A stretch of 29,859 nucleotides of DNA. Origin: Tritrichomonas foetus. Its lineage: Eukaryota > Parabasalia > Tritrichomonadida > Tritrichomonadidae. Location: the NCBI GenBank assembly GCA_001839685.1, contig MLAK01001161.1, positions 1 to 29,859 on the forward strand, given 5' to 3'. The position numbers and the translations under genes were made by a program. How positions within the stretch are numbered: position 1 is the first letter of the stretch; the number at the start of each line of letters is the position of its first letter. Under the pieces are notes generated by a model. It was not told the DNA's origin and did no database searches. It saw nothing but the letters and a program-made list of their open reading frames with translations. Positions 26,945 through 29,859 of the stretch are shown piece after piece.

Positions 26945-28117
26945 ATGGAAAATGATGAAGCAATAGATTTTGAAGCTTTATCAAAAGAATATCCATTGTT
27001 TTTTTCGCCAGCTAATCAAAAATCCCTCGGGGAAATTTTTCCGGCCAAAGCCACCCCGCAACCAACAACTTTTCAAGAAAATGATATTAATAATCCAAAG
27101 TTGTTTCTTAATTACGAAGATTACATGCTTGATGACCAAATTTCAAAACTTTCTCCATATAATATTACGGATAAAAGCAAAAGAAAGACAGATATTGTAT
27201 CGTCAATCGAGTATAGTCTGAATAAATTTCGCTCGCCGCCTCCATCAAACAAAACAAGAGTTTCCTCATCTAAAAAGGTACTTCCAGCCAAAAATTCTAA
27301 CTCCAGCAAAAATAAGTCAAATGATTTCAATTCAAATCAAAATCCAAAAAACACAAAATTATCTCTTAATTCACCACAGAATGTTTCAACAAATAAATCA
27401 GAACACTCAAATTTATCACCAAGATCGAATATCAAATCCTCACCAACGCTTGATAATAACTCTCAAAAAGATGCACATAAAAATGTTCAATGTAATGGAC
27501 CAAATAATGAAGCCCAAAATTTACCTGAAAAAAAATGCCTTCAGCTCCAGCCAATCGATATTCCTAAAACCCTTGCAAAAGAGCACAAAGAAGCAGGTGT
27601 TCAAACTCCAAAAAGTTTATCCAAAAAGAAATTTAATATCCCTCCTCCCCCGCCTCCTCCTCTTTTAAATGGGTATCACATCATGTTTGATTATGAGCCT
27701 AAAAATCCACAAAGAAGACAAACTTTATCAAGTGGAATAGAAAAGGTTTTTTATTTAAATGGTGATGTTTCTGTTCATTATAAAAGTGGAAAAGTAAAAA
27801 TTCGACATCAAAATACAACACTCACAAAATTTACTAATGGTGATGTACTTCAAGAATTTTTGGATGGAACTACTGCCTATAGATATTCACAAAGTGGCAC
27901 TGTTGAATTAAAACTACCAGATAATACAACTATTTTAGAATTTGCTGATGGTCAACGTGAAAAAAGAACACCTGATGGAGAAGTAACAGTGAATTTTGGA
28001 AGTGGTATATTTATGAAGGTTGATTCAAAAGGACAGTGGACGATGGTCCACTCTAATACTCATGAAAATGATAATAATAAAATTGTTTTGTTTGAAAAAG
28101 AAAAAATAAATGAATAA
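26945..28117 (+). CDS. SAS-4/CPAP-like protein with C-terminal G-box (TCP10_C) domain
   Basis: 390 residues. Residues 262-360 form a run of short beta strands with the N/D-G turn signature of the CPAP/SAS-4 G-box: EKVFYLNGDVSVHYKSGKVK, then FTNGDVLQEFLDGTTAYRYS, SGTVELKLPDN, EFADGQREKRTPDGE and NFGSG. This domain is a single extended beta sheet that binds STIL/Ana2 proteins through a proline-rich peptide during centriole assembly. The N-terminal 230 residues are Ser/Asn/Lys-rich and look disordered; no coiled coil or tubulin-binding segment is obvious. Unusually, seven consecutive prolines (233-239) stand just before the domain. The protein is shorter than animal CPAP. The predicted site is the basal bodies of the flagellar apparatus. 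Confidence 0.9.
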   Translation: MENDEAIDFEALSKEYPLFFSPANQKSLGEIFPAKATPQPTTFQENDINNPKLFLNYEDYMLDDQISKLSPYNITDKSKRKTDIVSSIEYSLNKFRSPPPSNKTRVSSSKKVLPAKNSNSSKNKSNDFNSNQNPKNTKLSLNSPQNVSTNKSEHSNLSPRSNIKSSPTLDNNSQKDAHKNVQCNGPNNEAQNLPEKKCLQLQPIDIPKTLAKEHKEAGVQTPKSLSKKKFNIPPPPPPPLLNGYHIMFDYEPKNPQRRQTLSSGIEKVFYLNGDVSVHYKSGKVKIRHQNTTLTKFTNGDVLQEFLDGTTAYRYSQSGTVELKLPDNTTILEFADGQREKRTPDGEVTVNFGSGIFMKVDSKGQWTMVHSNTHENDNNKIVLFEKEKINE

Positions 28118-28441
28118 AAATTATCAGTATAAGTTCATTGCTTTCTATATCTATATCATTTTTATTATTATTATTTTTTCTCATTACATTCGATTCACAA
28201 ATCTCAGTTTTAAAGTAATGTTACAACAAAATATTAAATTTTCAAAATACTCATATTTTGAATGCAGAATATTTATCAAGATTAGAAAAGAGCATTTGTC
28301 CAACAAAAAATAACTCTCTCTAAAAAAAATAATAGATCTCTCATATCTTGAATTATTTATAAAATAAAATATATTTTTTAGAATAAATATAGAATAATAT
28401 TTATTTCTATATATAAATAAAACAATTAGAAAGATAAAAGT
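28118..28441. other. Convergent spacer
   Basis: About 320 bp of very AT-rich sequence; the short hydrophobic frame across 28110-28313 is best explained by base composition. Nothing else is recognised. Confidence 0.4.
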
Positions 28442-29745
28442 TTATGATTCTATTTTGAAAACACCCTTTTCGTCATCTGATAAAAATTGATTAGAAAATG
28501 CATCAGCCGTGAAAGAGAATCCTGGAAAATCATCGCACACTGTTTGAATAAATGAGTCAACTGGAAGTTCATCTGTGAATCTAGGATCAAAATTATTAGG
28601 TTGATTGATTTCTGGACATTCTGGAACAAATAATGGTTGATATTCTAATCTTTCAATTTTATCCCAATCATACTCATCAAAGAAAGGATGCTTCTTTATG
28701 TCATTAAAATTGAATCGTTTCTTTGGATTTTTAATCAGTAATCCTTTAATCAAGTCACGCGCAACAGGATCGGAAATCATTTCCAAATTTGGTGCAAACC
28801 TTGTAATTGCTGTCATCATTTTCACTTTATTGGAGGAATAAAAAGGAGTAGTTTCAGTGAGCATTTCAAACATTAAAATTCCAAGCGCCCAAAAATCAAT
28901 CTCAATTCCATAATTTTCTTTATTTATCATTTCTGGAGACATATATTCTGTTGTACCAAACATTGAATGAGTATTGCTAGTCAATTCCTTGGCTAAACCG
29001 AAATCTGTAAGTTTAACATGACCATTTTATCAAGTAAAATGTTTTCTGGTTTCAAATCTCGATAAATAATTCCTCTTTTATGCAAATAATTTAATGCTAT
29101 TGATATCTCAGCAATGGATAGTACGATTTCGTTCACTGGAAACTTTCCTCGTCTATCCATATGGAAAAACAACTCACCACCGGCTGCATATTCAAGCCCA
29201 AGATAAAACTTTGATCTTGTTTGAAATGCAAATTTTAACTCAACAATAAAAGGACATTTTGTAGTGGCGAGAATATTTCTCTCATTTAAAACAGTTTCAA
29301 CTTTCCCTGATTTAATTAAACGTGACTTGTGAATCGATTTAATCGCATAAAGCTCATCAGTTCCATTCTTTTTCACAAGCATCACTTTTCCAAAGAAACC
29401 ACGACCAATTACAGATAATATTTCAAAGTCTATCATTGATAATGATGACGAGGATTGATATGTGTTTTTCAGAGCCGTGATCCAATCAACTGTTTCTTCT
29501 GCTGAATCTGTGGCGAAATAAAGTGTTTCCTGCTGGGAAACGTTTATTGCAAATACTCTATTATTGTAATTCGGCTTTATTTTTACGTCAGTGTCGCTGA
29601 AAATTAAAATTTGCTTTTCTTTATATTGTTTTGTTTCGTCTGAATAAACTGAAAAAATATTCGAGTGAATTGAACAATAGGCTCTCTTCCAAAGTTTAGA
29701 ATGAGTATCTTGAAAACGAAGCCATCCTGTTTTTTCCTCTTCCAT
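28442..29745 (-). CDS. PH-domain AGC protein kinase (Akt/PKB-like), interrupted by a one-base frameshift
   Basis: The ATG at 29745 opens a PH domain (about 3-97, with the terminal-helix Trp at 88). The kinase domain follows: GRGFFGKV (114-121), ATP lysine K136, helix-C E155 and YRDLKPEN (228-235). At 29025-29028 (TTTT on the + strand) the frame is lost. One more base in this homopolymer would continue in frame through the GHVKLTDFGLAK stretch, GTTEYMSPE, the remaining kinase lobe and the AGC tail ending with the hydrophobic motif FPGFSF. The total would be about 434 residues, the right length for the family. The activation-loop phosphosite position is Ser rather than Thr. Everything except one base is intact, so this is either a sequencing/assembly error or a very young pseudogene. 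Confidence 0.85.
29025..29028 (-). other. Frameshift site in the AGC kinase gene
   Basis: A run of four T on the + strand (four A on the coding strand) lies just before the Gly-His-Val-Lys-Leu strand of the kinase. The downstream frame fits the upstream one only if the run had five bases. Confidence 0.8.
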
Positions 29746-29859
29746 GAACGAATTCGACAAAAATATGAAAGAAATTAAAAACTTTTTGAATCGAGAGATA
29801 AAAATTGAGATGGGCTGTACTCAATTCCCCATGGGAATTCCACATGAATTCAATTTTTC
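29746..29859. promoter_or_regulatory. Upstream region of the AGC kinase gene
   Basis: On the coding strand this region contains TTCAAAAAGTTTT (29778-29790), about 35-45 bp before the ATG, and TTTCATATTT (29762-29771), whose TCATA fits a trichomonad initiator. The window ends before any further gene. Confidence 0.4.

Noticed and set aside
28110..28313. Hydrophobic 67-codon frame overlapping the end of the SAS-4-like gene
   Set aside because: Its Ile/Phe/Tyr content follows from ATT/TAT/TTT-rich spacer DNA; no promoter-like motif stands upstream.
29823..29839. Near-palindrome AATTCCCCATGGGAATT at the window end
   Set aside because: It is imperfect and short; without sequence beyond the window edge no role can be argued.
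1..29859. CRISPR arrays, tRNA or rRNA genes, bacterial operons
   Set aside because: No regularly spaced repeats, no tRNA T-arm/acceptor pattern and no rRNA-like sequence could be found; gene structure and products are eukaryotic.

Overview
The window looks like nuclear DNA of a parabasalid protist close to Trichomonas or Tritrichomonas; I cannot fix the species. The DNA is AT-rich. Every gene I can follow is a single uninterrupted reading frame on either strand, with no intron signals recognised, and the products are plainly eukaryotic. Two further hints are a BspA-type leucine-rich-repeat protein and a fragment of a Maverick/Polinton-type DNA polymerase, both abundant in trichomonads.

Left part (1-11256): a decayed, internally deleted Maverick-like element with 41-bp inverted ends occupies about 34-1647. 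It is followed by a coiled-coil protein (+), an EamA/SLC35-type transporter (-), a small basic protein with a SNRNP27-like motif (+), a GSK3-family kinase (+), an acidic protein of unknown function (+) and a degenerate Miro-like tail-anchored protein (-). Next comes a perfect 26-bp-arm inverted repeat, then a 576-bp element with about 150-bp imperfect terminal inverted repeats around a broken tyrosine-recombinase fragment. That fragment holds the only ambiguous bases (N) that I saw.

Middle and right part (11467-29859): a 1486-residue predicted alpha-solenoid protein (-), a 212-residue unknown (-), a CDC50/LEM3 flippase subunit (+), a 1648-residue protein with one IQ motif and six Sfi1-like F/L-x-x-W motifs (-), a BspA-like LRR protein (+), a probable tandem winged-helix protein (-), a SAS-4/CPAP-like protein with a G-box (TCP10_C) domain (+) and a PH-domain AGC kinase (-) interrupted by a one-base frameshift in a homopolymer.

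The genes form no operon and do not obviously share a pathway. Several do fit one cell-biological theme: two candidate basal-body/centrin proteins (Sfi1-like and SAS-4-like), a coiled-coil protein, and organelle or membrane proteins (Miro-like, CDC50, transporter). A short AAAAAGT-type motif recurs upstream of many genes, and five copies cluster in the divergent spacer 16888-17385. The strongest candidates for something undescribed are the inverted-repeat tyrosine-recombinase element and the Miro-like protein that has lost its GTPase domains.
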